Assembly: GCA_031280495.1 (NCBI GenBank) | Contig: JAITGT010000078.1 | Span: 1-24,436, forward strand | Reading direction: 5' to 3' | DNA: 24,436 nt | Source of the DNA: Eubacteriaceae bacterium | Lineage (GTDB): Bacteria > Bacillota_A > Clostridia > Eubacteriales > Anaerofustaceae | Program-made: the position numbers and the translations under genes | Shown here: positions 16,318 through 22,975 of the stretch, piece by piece | How positions within the stretch are numbered: position 1 is the first letter of the stretch | How the letters are laid out: every line of letters starts with the position of its first letter | The notes under the pieces: model-generated | What the model saw: the letters and a program-made list of their open reading frames with translations, nothing else | Told to the model about the DNA's origin: nothing | Database searches by the model: none

Positions 16318-16863
16318 ATGCCTATTTTTCGCAACATCAGAGAAAGCATTGCCCGCTCTTCAAAGAGCGCTGCCGGCATCACTAAAGCTGCAGGAAGCCT
16401 GCGCGAAGGGGAAAGGGAACTTCGCAACTCATTAAGAGAGCTGGGCGAAAAGTACGACGAAATTTTCGGCGATCATCCGGATGGGGCCCTTGCCCCAATG
16501 GTTGAGCGCGTGCGAAACGCAAGGGCTGCCATTGACGCAGCCCAAAAATCCCTTGACGCATCCCGCGGCGTCATTCGATGCCCTTCGTGCGGCATGAAGG
16601 CCTCCATTGGCATGCGCTACTGCCCAGACTGCGGGCAAATTCTCCCTTCCCCCCCCAACAGCGAAGCAGAAGAAGAGGGTCTCTTTTGCCCTTGGTGCAG
16701 CCGGCCGGTCAACCCAGATCTGCGCTTTTGCACCTATTGCTCCAAATCTATTGACGAAGCGGGGGCAGAGCCAATGGAACTGAATGTCTGTCCAGCATGC
16801 CACAAGCTGGCGCCTGCCGGCGCCTCTGTTTGCCCAGAATGCGGCGCGCTGATGGCAGAGTAA
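16318..16863 (+). CDS. Triple zinc-ribbon protein
   Basis: A 181-residue protein. The N-terminal half is a charged helix (about 10-85; heptad-like SLREGERELRNSLRELGEKY) and the C-terminal half holds three CxxC-x10-CxxC zinc ribbons: C88/C91/C102/C105, C124/C127/C138/C141 and C158/C161/C172/C175. Such double or triple ribbons usually bind zinc and act in protein or nucleic-acid contacts; no specific function can be assigned. The start is ATG 16318 with AGAAAGGA 8 nt upstream; ATG 16309 is the alternative. It begins 26 nt after trkH and is probably in the same transcript. Function in potassium uptake is not implied. Confidence 0.85.
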   Translation: MPIFRNIRESIARSSKSAAGITKAAGSLREGERELRNSLRELGEKYDEIFGDHPDGALAPMVERVRNARAAIDAAQKSLDASRGVIRCPSCGMKASIGMRYCPDCGQILPSPPNSEAEEEGLFCPWCSRPVNPDLRFCTYCSKSIDEAGAEPMELNVCPACHKLAPAGASVCPECGALMAE

Positions 16864-17250
16864 GCGGACGCGCTGTGTGCAGAAAGTCCGCCGCCGCTTC
16901 GCGAAAGGGGCCTTCTATGCTGCCAAACCAACGCTGCCGCTTTGATGCGCGGGCTGCATTGAGCTGCATAGGGCAGAGCGCGCGTTTGCCGCTCTGCCAC
17001 TGCAGCAACAACTGTTCGATTGAGCGCGGCGCCTATTGCCGGAGGCTCGCGTGTGCCCTTAGTATCGGATAGCGAGCTTTTTTAGACGCCTCGCGGCAAA
17101 TTTGAAGCAAGCGCGCAGCTGCCCGCCTTCCTGGTGAGAAAGGCAATAAGCGCAGCGCTATTGCAGCTGGCATAATGGCAAAAAAAAGCGAGTGGGCCGA
17201 CAGCGGGGCAGGAGAGCCCTTCTTTCAATCAAGCGATTAGGAGAGACAGT
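16864..17250. other. Intergenic, possible micro-ORF and hairpin
   Basis: This 387-nt gap precedes the ACS-like gene. It contains a 9-bp GC-rich stem (16972-16980 with 16990-16998) without a T-tail, and an ORF at 16917-17072 (51 codons, several cysteines) with AAAGGGG 6 nt upstream. No convincing promoter for the downstream gene was found; CATAAT (17171-17176) lacks a -35. Confidence 0.35.
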
Positions 17251-19377
17251 ATGAGTGTTCTCACAGACATGATATATAAAGGCGCGGACAGCATTTATAG
17301 CCTCGCAGCAAAAGGGGTGGAGGACGCGGCTGAGAAGCACGGAGGAAAACAGCAGGCTTCCTATTCATCCACCGCGTTTGGGCTGCCTGTCTGCTACGCA
17401 CTTTCTGGCGAGAAGGCAACGTGCGTGGACAGCCTTAGATCCTTGCTGGAATTTGAGAAAGGGCTAATTACGCACCGCCCGGCTCTGGAAGATGCGCTTC
17501 GTGCCGGTCTTTCTGCAATTGCCGGCGCAGAGATCCTTGAATCCCTCAAGTGGATCGAGGAAGGAGGCCCGAATGCCCCAAAAACGCGCGCAGGCTTTCT
17601 TTCCGACTCCGCTGTGCGCAGCCTATGCGTCCCGCTGTCCACTGGAAATATCCCCGCCATTGCCGCACTGGCCGGCATGGCGCCATCATCTGCCGACGCT
17701 TCGCGCGTTGTTAAAGAATACCAGTCCAAAGGCATACTCTGCTTTCTTTCTGGAAAGCTGGGCGGCCAGCTGGCTGCCGAAGGCGTGAAAATGGGCATGG
17801 AATGCCGAATTGCCCATGCCGGGAGCGAAATTTCGCCGCTTGTGCATTTCTTTTCTGTCGTTTTGCGCATTGCACTGATTTTCGGCAAAGTAAAGCCAGG
17901 CGATTTTGACGGCTGTATAAAGTACGCAAAAGAGCATGTGCCTGCGTTCATGAACTCTTTTGGCCCTATTGACGAAGGCACAGCCCCCACAATTGCAGCT
18001 GCCGTGGCCATGGGATTTCCGGCAGTTGTTGATTCCGATTTGGGCGAAAGCCAGATCCACACTGCGCTTGAATTTGTTTCCGAACTGTCGGCTCTTACAG
18101 AGCGCACTCTTGCTTTGCGGGGTGTAAAGGGCAGCGGACCGAAAGCAAGCCTTCCCGTGTCGTTTTCCGCGTCTTTTGAACAGGAGTCTGTGCGGCGCAG
18201 CGAAACCCAAACAGAGTTTTCAAGCGAGATGGGCCCAGTCTTTGAGCTTCTTCTGCTGCGCGCAGACAAAGCTGTGGAAGATCACAGCATCAGCGTTGTT
18301 GGCATGGATCTGGATGCAGAAAGCCCTCCAACGAGCCTTGCCATACTCATTGAGGTTTCGGGAAAGGGGATGCACCGAGACTATGAAGAATTCCTTCAAA
18401 AAAGGGTGCCTGCATGGATAGGGCGCCTTGAAGGCGTCATGCATTCGGGAAGCTCCTATTCTGCGCGCATGCGCGTCAGCAAAGCCGCATATGACAAGGG
18501 CCTTAGGCTAAAGGACATTGGAGAGGCGATCTGGGCTATGGCCAGGCAAGAATTTGGCAGCCTTGTTGAGGCATGCCAAGTCACTTTGATCACAGATGCA
18601 GCAAAAGCGCGCGAAATTATGGAGCGTGTTGCTGTTCCCATTAAAGAGGCGCGCGAAGCGCGCCTTGCCGCACTGACTGACGAAGGGGCTGATGCATTTT
18701 ATCTTTGCACGCAGTGCCAGGCGCTTGCCCTGGGGCAGTTATGCGTCGTCACGCCAGAGCGTGCGGGCATTTGCGGCGGAGTCACATGGCTTTCATGCAA
18801 AGCGGCATGCGAGTCCTCTGCCCCTTACTGCCTTCCCGTCACGCCTGCGCCAGTGGTTGACGAGGCTGCCGGCCGCTTTGAAGGGGTCGACAAGGCAGTG
18901 TCGGATTGGACGAGCGGCGCTGTCCAAAAGGTATCTCTCTACTCGCTTATGCAGGGGCAGCTTCCTTCCATTGGCTGCTTTGAAACGGTGGCGGTTCCAG
19001 AGCCGGCAGCGGGCGGAGTGGTGATTGTCAGCCGCGCTTATCAAGGTGAGTCTCCTTCCGGGACGAGCTTTGCTGAGCTCGCGGCCCTAGCCGATCAATC
19101 GAATGAGGGGTCCAATGTCGCCGGATTCAGCCGCGACTTTATTGCGTCAAAAAAATTCCTGAAGGCGGAAGGCGGGCTGCGGCGCATTGTATGGATGCCA
19201 AAAGAGCTAAAAAACGCCCTCGGAAGCCGCCTCAATGCCGCTGCAAGGGATTTGTACGGCATTGAGGGCTTTACAGACATGATAGCTGACGAAACATCCG
19301 CGTCTGAAAAGGCGGCATTGGCGAAATTCCTAGCCCAGCAGGGGCACCCTGCGGCTTCAATGGATCCCATGCAGTAA
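17251..19377 (+). CDS. Acetyl-CoA synthase beta-subunit homologue (AcsB/CdhC family) with altered nickel site
   Basis: This 708-residue protein aligns by eye with Moorella AcsB from near the N-terminus (TAFGLPVCYALSGE) to the C-terminus (GHPAASMDPMQ). Strong matches include RVSKAAYDKGLRLKDIGE, FYLCTQCQALALGQLCVVTP, VSLYSLMQGQLPSIGCFE, FIASKKFLKAEGG and RIVWMPKELK. AcsB condenses CO, a methyl group and CoA at a [4Fe-4S]-Ni-Ni A-cluster. The four cluster cysteines are present (C486, C489, C498, C508). The Cys-Gly-Cys that binds and bridges the nickels (595-597 in Moorella) is I574-G575-C576 here. That change should block a normal A-cluster. The TAGGAGAG site is good and the gene is full length without frameshifts, so it is probably expressed. 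No partner genes (CODH, corrinoid protein) are within the window. Its role is unknown; canonical ACS activity is doubtful. Confidence 0.88.
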   Translation: MSVLTDMIYKGADSIYSLAAKGVEDAAEKHGGKQQASYSSTAFGLPVCYALSGEKATCVDSLRSLLEFEKGLITHRPALEDALRAGLSAIAGAEILESLKWIEEGGPNAPKTRAGFLSDSAVRSLCVPLSTGNIPAIAALAGMAPSSADASRVVKEYQSKGILCFLSGKLGGQLAAEGVKMGMECRIAHAGSEISPLVHFFSVVLRIALIFGKVKPGDFDGCIKYAKEHVPAFMNSFGPIDEGTAPTIAAAVAMGFPAVVDSDLGESQIHTALEFVSELSALTERTLALRGVKGSGPKASLPVSFSASFEQESVRRSETQTEFSSEMGPVFELLLLRADKAVEDHSISVVGMDLDAESPPTSLAILIEVSGKGMHRDYEEFLQKRVPAWIGRLEGVMHSGSSYSARMRVSKAAYDKGLRLKDIGEAIWAMARQEFGSLVEACQVTLITDAAKAREIMERVAVPIKEAREARLAALTDEGADAFYLCTQCQALALGQLCVVTPERAGICGGVTWLSCKAACESSAPYCLPVTPAPVVDEAAGRFEGVDKAVSDWTSGAVQKVSLYSLMQGQLPSIGCFETVAVPEPAAGGVVIVSRAYQGESPSGTSFAELAALADQSNEGSNVAGFSRDFIASKKFLKAEGGLRRIVWMPKELKNALGSRLNAAARDLYGIEGFTDMIADETSASEKAALAKFLAQQGHPAASMDPMQ

Positions 19378-19390
19378 ACGCTGCGCAAAT

Positions 19391-19423
19391 GAAAGCGCGC
19401 CTAGGGAAAACCGGCGCGCTTTC
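19391..19423 (+). terminator. Terminator after the ACS-like gene
   Basis: An 11-bp perfect stem (GAAAGCGCGCC / GGCGCGCTTTC) with an 11-nt loop lies 13 nt after the stop codon. The T-run is only three bases and lies within the stem, so efficiency is uncertain. Confidence 0.7.
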
Positions 19424-19573
19424 TGCAAACGCCAACCGAAAAGTTTGCAAAAAAAAGCGCCCCGTGCGCCATCGGCAACTGGAACTGCCTTGCGGCTGCT
19501 GTTGCGCCCACTTTCTTTTGCAGCCATTAACAACGCTCATGCAGGAGATGCCCTTAAAAGCGGGGCAAATCGC

Positions 19574-19705
19574 CTAACTGCACGCTGGCGTACTGTGCTT
19601 TGCTGCAGCAATGCTATCAATTGCGCATGAAGGCAAAGATTGAGCGAGCGCAATGGCGCATGCTGTGAGCACCGCTTTCTTCGCGTCAATTCTCCTTTCG
19701 TTCAT
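19574..19705 (-). pseudogene. Fifth micro-lipoprotein copy with lost start codon
   Basis: A minus-strand frame reads K-K-A-V-L-T-A-C-A-I-A-L-A-Q-S-L-P-S-C then a short mature part (AIDSIAAAKHSTPACS, stop). It resembles the four tiny lipoproteins at 20477-21322. A perfect AAAGGAGA (19691-19698) lies 7 nt before codon 19684-19682. Counting that codon as 1 puts the lipobox cysteine at residue 20, exactly as in the other four. But that codon is GCG, not ATG. Either the gene has lost its start or it uses the upstream ATG at 19705 (43 residues, cysteine at 27), which has no good site. An AT-rich stretch (19770-19830) lies upstream. Confidence 0.5.
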
Positions 19706-19913
19706 TCTGTCGCCTGCGCTTGCTTCAGGGTTCTGTGCTAATACGAGAGCTCGACGAAACAAAGCCAATTTAGTTAGGCATATATAATTGTTTTTACCCT
19801 ATTTATTTTCAATTAAGACTTTTTTTTGAGATATGAATATGAGACAAGCCCAGCCAGGCTGGACAGCACTTAGGCTTCCCTTGACTCAACGGCTCTTAAT
19901 GGGGCTGCTATAA

Positions 19914-20187
19914 TATTCCAGTTAAGCCTCTCCTGCACATTTCAGTGCGCAGCTGCGCCCAGTATCCCTTTGGGAAGCCTAATAGGCCAATGCTTCTTCC
20001 TCAGCCTCGGCAACCGTTTCCTTCGCCTTTGGAAACTTTTTCTCCAGCTGCGAAGCCGCAAGGCGCAGCTGCGCTTCGCCTCCTCTTTGCTGATCGCCGT
20101 GAATACCGTCCGAGCCATCGCCTCCGCAGGCCACCTCTGCGCTTTTGGGGCCTCCGCCAGCACGCTGTGCTGGAAGGGGAAATGCAA
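19914..20187 (-). pseudogene. Degenerate IS256/Mutator-type transposase remnant
   Basis: Reading the minus strand across frames recovers pieces of the C-terminal half of an IS256-family transposase. One frame gives SVLAEAPKAQRW and ARTVFTAISKEEAKR (family: NxLAHVPKxQRxxVAAAIRTxF...). A second gives AQLRLAASQLEKKFPKAKE and AEAEEEALAY (family: FPKxxxxxxEAEDDVLAYMAFP). A third gives FPKGYWAQLRTE and RRGLTGI (family: FPKxHWxQxxSTNPLERLNxEIxRRTxVVGIFP). Two frame changes (near 20070 and 19978), a stop after LAY and missing blocks show it is dead. Upstream catalytic regions are not recognisable. No terminal inverted repeats were found. It lies between the micro-lipoprotein array and its decayed fifth copy. 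Confidence 0.68.
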
Positions 20188-20210
20188 AAAAAGCGCTGAA
20201 GCGCTTTTTT
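20186..20210. terminator. Bidirectional terminator-like hairpin
   Basis: GCGC-TGAA-GCGC (20193-20204) is flanked by seven A on the left and six T on the right, so it has a T-tail in either direction. The stem is short (4 bp GC plus flanking A-T pairs). It could end minus-strand transcripts from the lipoprotein array, about 270 nt after the last gene. Confidence 0.5.
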
Positions 20211-20476
20211 ATGTTGTCATACACATGATGCCGGATGATGTTGCCAAAAGAAAGCGCCAACAGCTTTTCGAACATTTTTTTGCAAAACAAAGCCCAGCGC
20301 CGTTTAGCAATGGCAGCCATGAGCCATGGCGGAATTGGGTAGGCCGCATCTGACAGCTTTTCCAGCTGCCAGAATAAAAGAGCGGTGCAAGCACGTTTCT
20401 CTGCGGCTTTCACGCGCTTGCGCGCATTTCGCAACAGGGCAGTGCTGGCCCTGTTCGTAAAACTGAAGGCATATCT

Positions 20477-20605
20477 CTAGAAAGACTGGAAGAAAGATGG
20501 CGTGGTTCCTGCATTTGTTCCAGAAGGCAGGGCAACGCTTCTAATACAGGAGGCCAGCGACATGGCAAGCAATAGGGCAAGGGCAGCGGACAGCGCTTTT
20601 CGCAT
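20477..20605 (-). CDS. Micro-lipoprotein D (42 residues)
   Basis: A complete small gene with an excellent ribosome binding site (AAAGGAGG, 6-nt spacing). The precursor starts MRKALSAALALLLAMSLASC: basic N-region, hydrophobic core and lipobox L17-A-S-C20. The mature part is 22 residues after the cysteine, rich in S, T, G, P and F (core ALPSGTNAGTTPSFFQ). It should be lipidated by Lgt and cut before C20 by signal peptidase II, leaving a membrane-anchored peptide. It starts 38 nt after gene C and is probably co-transcribed. LP(A/S)G...F.Q also occurs in the mature part of B, which suggests duplication. I recognise no named family; function unknown. Confidence 0.78.
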   Translation of the reverse strand: MRKALSAALALLLAMSLASCIRSVALPSGTNAGTTPSFFQSF

Positions 20606-20643
20606 ATTCCCCCTCCTTTCGCGTATTCAATCTATAGAGCTAT

Positions 20644-20790
20644 TTAGGGCAAGTTAACTGCCGTCGGCTCGCCCGGTTGCAGCTGTGCGGTAGGAACGCT
20701 TAGTCCAGTCGTTCCTCCCAGCATTCTGACGCAGGATGAGAGGGCGAAGGCGAAAGTAAGTGCTATAGCGGCATAAATGAACTTTTTCAT
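20644..20790 (-). CDS. Micro-lipoprotein C (48 residues)
   Basis: The precursor begins MKKFIYAAIALTFAFALSSC with lipobox L17-S-S-C20, followed by 28 residues (core MLGGTTGLSVPTAQLQPGEP). The site AAGGAG lies 5 nt before the ATG. Signal length and cysteine position are identical to the neighbouring three genes. The mature motif G-x-T-G-L-S...T-A-x-L-Q resembles A (G-x-S-G-L-T...T-S-x-S-L-Q). The tail is the longest of the set. A 7-bp hairpin (20916-20922 with 20933-20939) lies in the gap between B and C. Function is unknown. Confidence 0.8.
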   Translation of the reverse strand: MKKFIYAAIALTFAFALSSCVRMLGGTTGLSVPTAQLQPGEPTAVNLP

Positions 20791-20948
20791 GGCTTCTCCT
20801 TACCGTTGCGTTGTACTCATGCAAAGCGGAGCAACATAGCTCTGCCTGCGTTGCCGGATCGGGGCTCAGCCAGCCTCAGGCAGTTCCGCCCAAAGCGCCT
20901 CACCCTGTCACGACGGCTGGCTCGCAATGGACAGCCAGCGAATGCCCC

Positions 20949-21065
20949 TTACTGCTGCGAAAAGGGCAGTGATCCGCTGCCAGCGGGCAATCCGGTTAGA
21001 AGCCCGCAGGAAGCCAGTGAAAGCGCGATAAGGAGCGCTAGGGCACAAGCAAGTGTTTTCTTCAT
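20949..21065 (-). CDS. Micro-lipoprotein B (38 residues)
   Basis: The precursor begins MKKTLACALALLIALSLASC (lipobox L17-A-S-C20) and the mature peptide is only 19 residues (CGLLTGLPAGSGSLPFSQQ). The ribosome binding site is weaker (AAGAGAAG). A longer in-frame start (21140) would add a basic, non-signal extension and is rejected. The leader carries a structured hairpin (21091-21128) 26 nt before the ATG, which is not seen before the other copies. It shares LP(A/S)G...F.Q with D. It should be anchored to the outer face of the membrane; function is unknown. Confidence 0.77.
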   Translation of the reverse strand: MKKTLACALALLIALSLASCGLLTGLPAGSGSLPFSQQ

Positions 21066-21090
21066 TGTTTTCTTCTCTTTTCTGATTATT

Positions 21091-21128
21091 CGTTTGCATG
21101 CCTGTGCCAAATGGCTGGCTAGCAAACG
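21091..21128 (-). promoter_or_regulatory. Structured leader hairpin before micro-lipoprotein B
   Basis: CGTTTGC (21091-21097) pairs with GCAAACG (21122-21128), and inside it GCC..GCC-AAAT-GGC.GGC pairs again, giving a two-part stem-loop. There is no T-run on either side, so it is not a simple terminator. It may be an mRNA-stability or translation-control element, or a processing site between A and B. Confidence 0.4.
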
Positions 21129-21196
21129 TGAATAGGTCAATTTTCGGCGGCAGCGCGAAGCTTATTGGCTTTGCGGGGCCGCATTTACAGATTCGC

Positions 21197-21322
21197 TTAC
21201 TGCAGCGAAGCGCTGGTGTATGTGGTTAGCCCCGACGCGCCTACTGGGTAGTAAATCTGGCGGCAAGAGGCAAGGGTTGTGAGCAGAGCCAAGCAGAGCG
21301 CTGCCAAAAGTGCTTTTTTCAT
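21197..21322 (-). CDS. Micro-lipoprotein A (41 residues)
   Basis: The precursor begins MKKALLAALCLALLTTLASC with lipobox L17-A-S-C20; the mature peptide continues RQIYYPVGASGLTTYTSASLQ. The site AAAGGAGA is 8 nt before the ATG. It is the first gene of the minus-strand array A-B-C-D and is preceded by an AT-rich region (21361-21570) that probably holds the promoter. Its mature part is related to that of C (GL, T/S-rich, ending LQ versus QLQ). An overlapping open frame at 21162-21356 in another phase is a shadow. Possible analogues by size only are entericidin-type or lysis lipoproteins. Confidence 0.8.
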   Translation of the reverse strand: MKKALLAALCLALLTTLASCRQIYYPVGASGLTTYTSASLQ

Positions 21323-21360
21323 TGGGTTCTCTCCTTTCAAGTGCGACTAATGCCACGGTG

Positions 21361-21570
21361 TAAATGAAACATAAATATGTATAATTTACAGTTTCAAATG
21401 AGCGTGTGCAAATAGCAACTTTATTCTTAAATTATATATTGATTATGTTGCATTATAGTCACATTTCCTCGATTTTAATTAAAAATCATGAAAAATACAT
21501 GTTAAATTGGATGAAAACATTTATATGGTAAATATTAGTTATTTATAGATAGCGAAAATCAATCTTGCAC
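21361..21570. promoter_or_regulatory. AT-rich regulatory-looking region upstream of the lipoprotein array
   Basis: This is a roughly 200-nt, strongly AT-rich stretch in otherwise GC-rich DNA, immediately upstream of gene A and bounded on the far side by a terminator. It contains an inverted repeat TGAAAC (21365-21370) / GTTTCA (21391-21396). On the minus strand TTGAAA (21392-21397) could be a -35, but the hexamer 17 nt downstream (TTATGT) is poor. No ORF is seen. Confidence 0.45.
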
Positions 21571-21572
21571 CG

Positions 21573-21607
21573 AAAAAAAAACGGCCGCAACCGCCATGGC
21601 GGTTGCG
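21573..21607 (-). terminator. Strong terminator upstream of the lipoprotein array
   Basis: A perfect 22-nt palindrome (21586-21607; arms CGCAACCGCC / GGCGGTTGCG around AT) is followed, on the minus strand, by nine T (21573-21581). It faces minus-strand transcription from 21608 upward, where I find no gene. It may insulate the array or end an unrecognised small RNA. Confidence 0.8.
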
Positions 21608-22975
21608 CGGCAAAGCAAAAGCAGAAGCGCTGTAGGCATGCGCCATCGTTTGTCCCTAGGGCGGAAATCCGAATTCGCCATTTTTGATAGGCGAAATTCA
21701 GGCTGCCTCTCTTCAAGCGATGGCAAAATAGCGCAGCGCATGCGTATTTGCCGAACGATTTGCTTTACGCTTCCCTCAAATTAAGTGTGGCATCGGACAT
21801 CAATGAATTTGCATTTTACTGTTCAGCTGCATCTCCGTCTTTTTCGAAATGCGGCTCTTTGTCAGTGCCTGTTGAGAAGATCTGCAAGTAAATACCTTTG
21901 CCATTTCCTTGTCCAAATGAGCCTTAGCAATTTTGGGCGTTACCAGCTTGGGCGGTTTGCCTTATATGTTTACTGCAGGGGCAGACGCATCTTTTTTTGC
22001 GTTCAATGCAGTGCTGCAACTCGCAAAAGCTAAAAATTGGCAAGGACGCCATGCAAGACGAGAGTAGCTATTTGCGAACCCTTTCCCTTTTGCGGGGCTA
22101 ACCGCCTTATCGTGCCCACTTAATGGCTCTGAAAGCTCGGGTGGCGCTAGAAGGCGCGAATTTGCTCAATGCCTGCCCACCACGTTGGGAAAGAGGGATT
22201 GGCCCATGGTCTCAACAAACTATTGCGCCTTTTTTCGCCTTCCGCCAATTACGCTCTCCCAGCATCCGGACTTGTGGGCGCTGCAATTGACAGTGTACGA
22301 GAATTTGTGCTATATTTGCAGTAAATGTTGCTTTGCAAAGTGGAGAATTTTGCACATTTGCTCTGAAAGGCGCAAACTTACAGAGATAATTGCACCAGCG
22401 CTTGTGCCGCTATTCTCAAAGGGCAGGCTTGCCAGCCGGTATAAAGTGCGTCAATATTTGGGGGGCGCGTTTCGGTGGGGTGGATGCTTCGCTAAAACAG
22501 CAACAGACCTCGCAAGATTTGACGAATAGTTAGTTTTCTGCCAAAAGCAAGGCGCTCCATTGTGTTCGCAACTTATTGCAGTCTCTATTTGCATGGGCTG
22601 CACCAGCAAAAAACACAAAGCAAAGCGCAGGCATGCTTGAAGAAAACGCCAAATGGCATTCCATGCGCTCTAGCGCCAAAAGCAGTCCTGCAGGCGCCCA
22701 CTATTGGGGCAAAACCCGTCTGCTTCCGGATTCCATGGCCTAAAATGCTGCCTTTTTTCGGTGCTGTGTATTGGCAACCCGCCTCTCAACGCGCCTGTGA
22801 GGCAAACGGAGCAAGGGCTAGCATGGATGCTAGCGCTCGACTATGTGTCGCGCTGCTTTGCTGGATACTAAAGACTGTCTGCCCTTTCTCCCTGCGAAAG
22901 CATCGGCAGGGGAGGGAAGCTGCTTTGTTCGGATTAGCCCGCTTCAGACATACAGAAACGGATGGTGGATTGAGA
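21608..22975. other. About 1.3 kb without a recognisable gene
   Basis: Open frames exist on the plus strand (21785-22033, 22185-22529 and 22562 onward as an N-terminal extension of the kinase frame). None has a domain I recognise, and the compositions (many C, R, W, F) look like chance translation. The frame from ATG 22206 has GAGGG nearby and is the only weak candidate. An 18-nt palindrome (GCTAGCATGGATGCTAGC, 22817-22834) is present. This is probably decayed accessory DNA. Confidence 0.4.

Noticed and set aside
16972..16998. 9-bp hairpin after the zinc-ribbon gene as a terminator
   Set aside because: No T-run follows on either strand, and it lies more than 100 nt from the stop.
17394..18269. 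Minus-strand 291-codon ORF opposite the ACS-like gene
   Set aside because: It is a shadow of a clearly conserved gene, with no ribosome binding site or domain.
19881..19914. Plus-strand TTGACT...TGC-TATAAT promoter with a terminator at 20193-20210, suggesting a roughly 290-nt small RNA
   Set aside because: The -35 to -10 spacing is 22 nt, the interval is occupied by the antisense of the transposase remnant, and the sequence matches no RNA family I know (6S, SRP, RNase P, tmRNA).
19979..20434. Minus-strand 151-codon ORF
   Set aside because: Its second half is one frame of the decayed transposase and its first half has no family resemblance or ribosome binding site; it also crosses a terminator hairpin.
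22185..22529. Plus-strand ORF with CxxC pairs (CYICSKCC)
   Set aside because: A weak ribosome binding site, unrecognisable sequence and mixed composition; it could be real but cannot be supported.
22562..22975. 138-codon N-terminal extension of the sugar kinase
   Set aside because: It has no resemblance to the PfkB family and chance-like composition. The kinase length is normal from TTG 22976, which has its own ribosome binding site.
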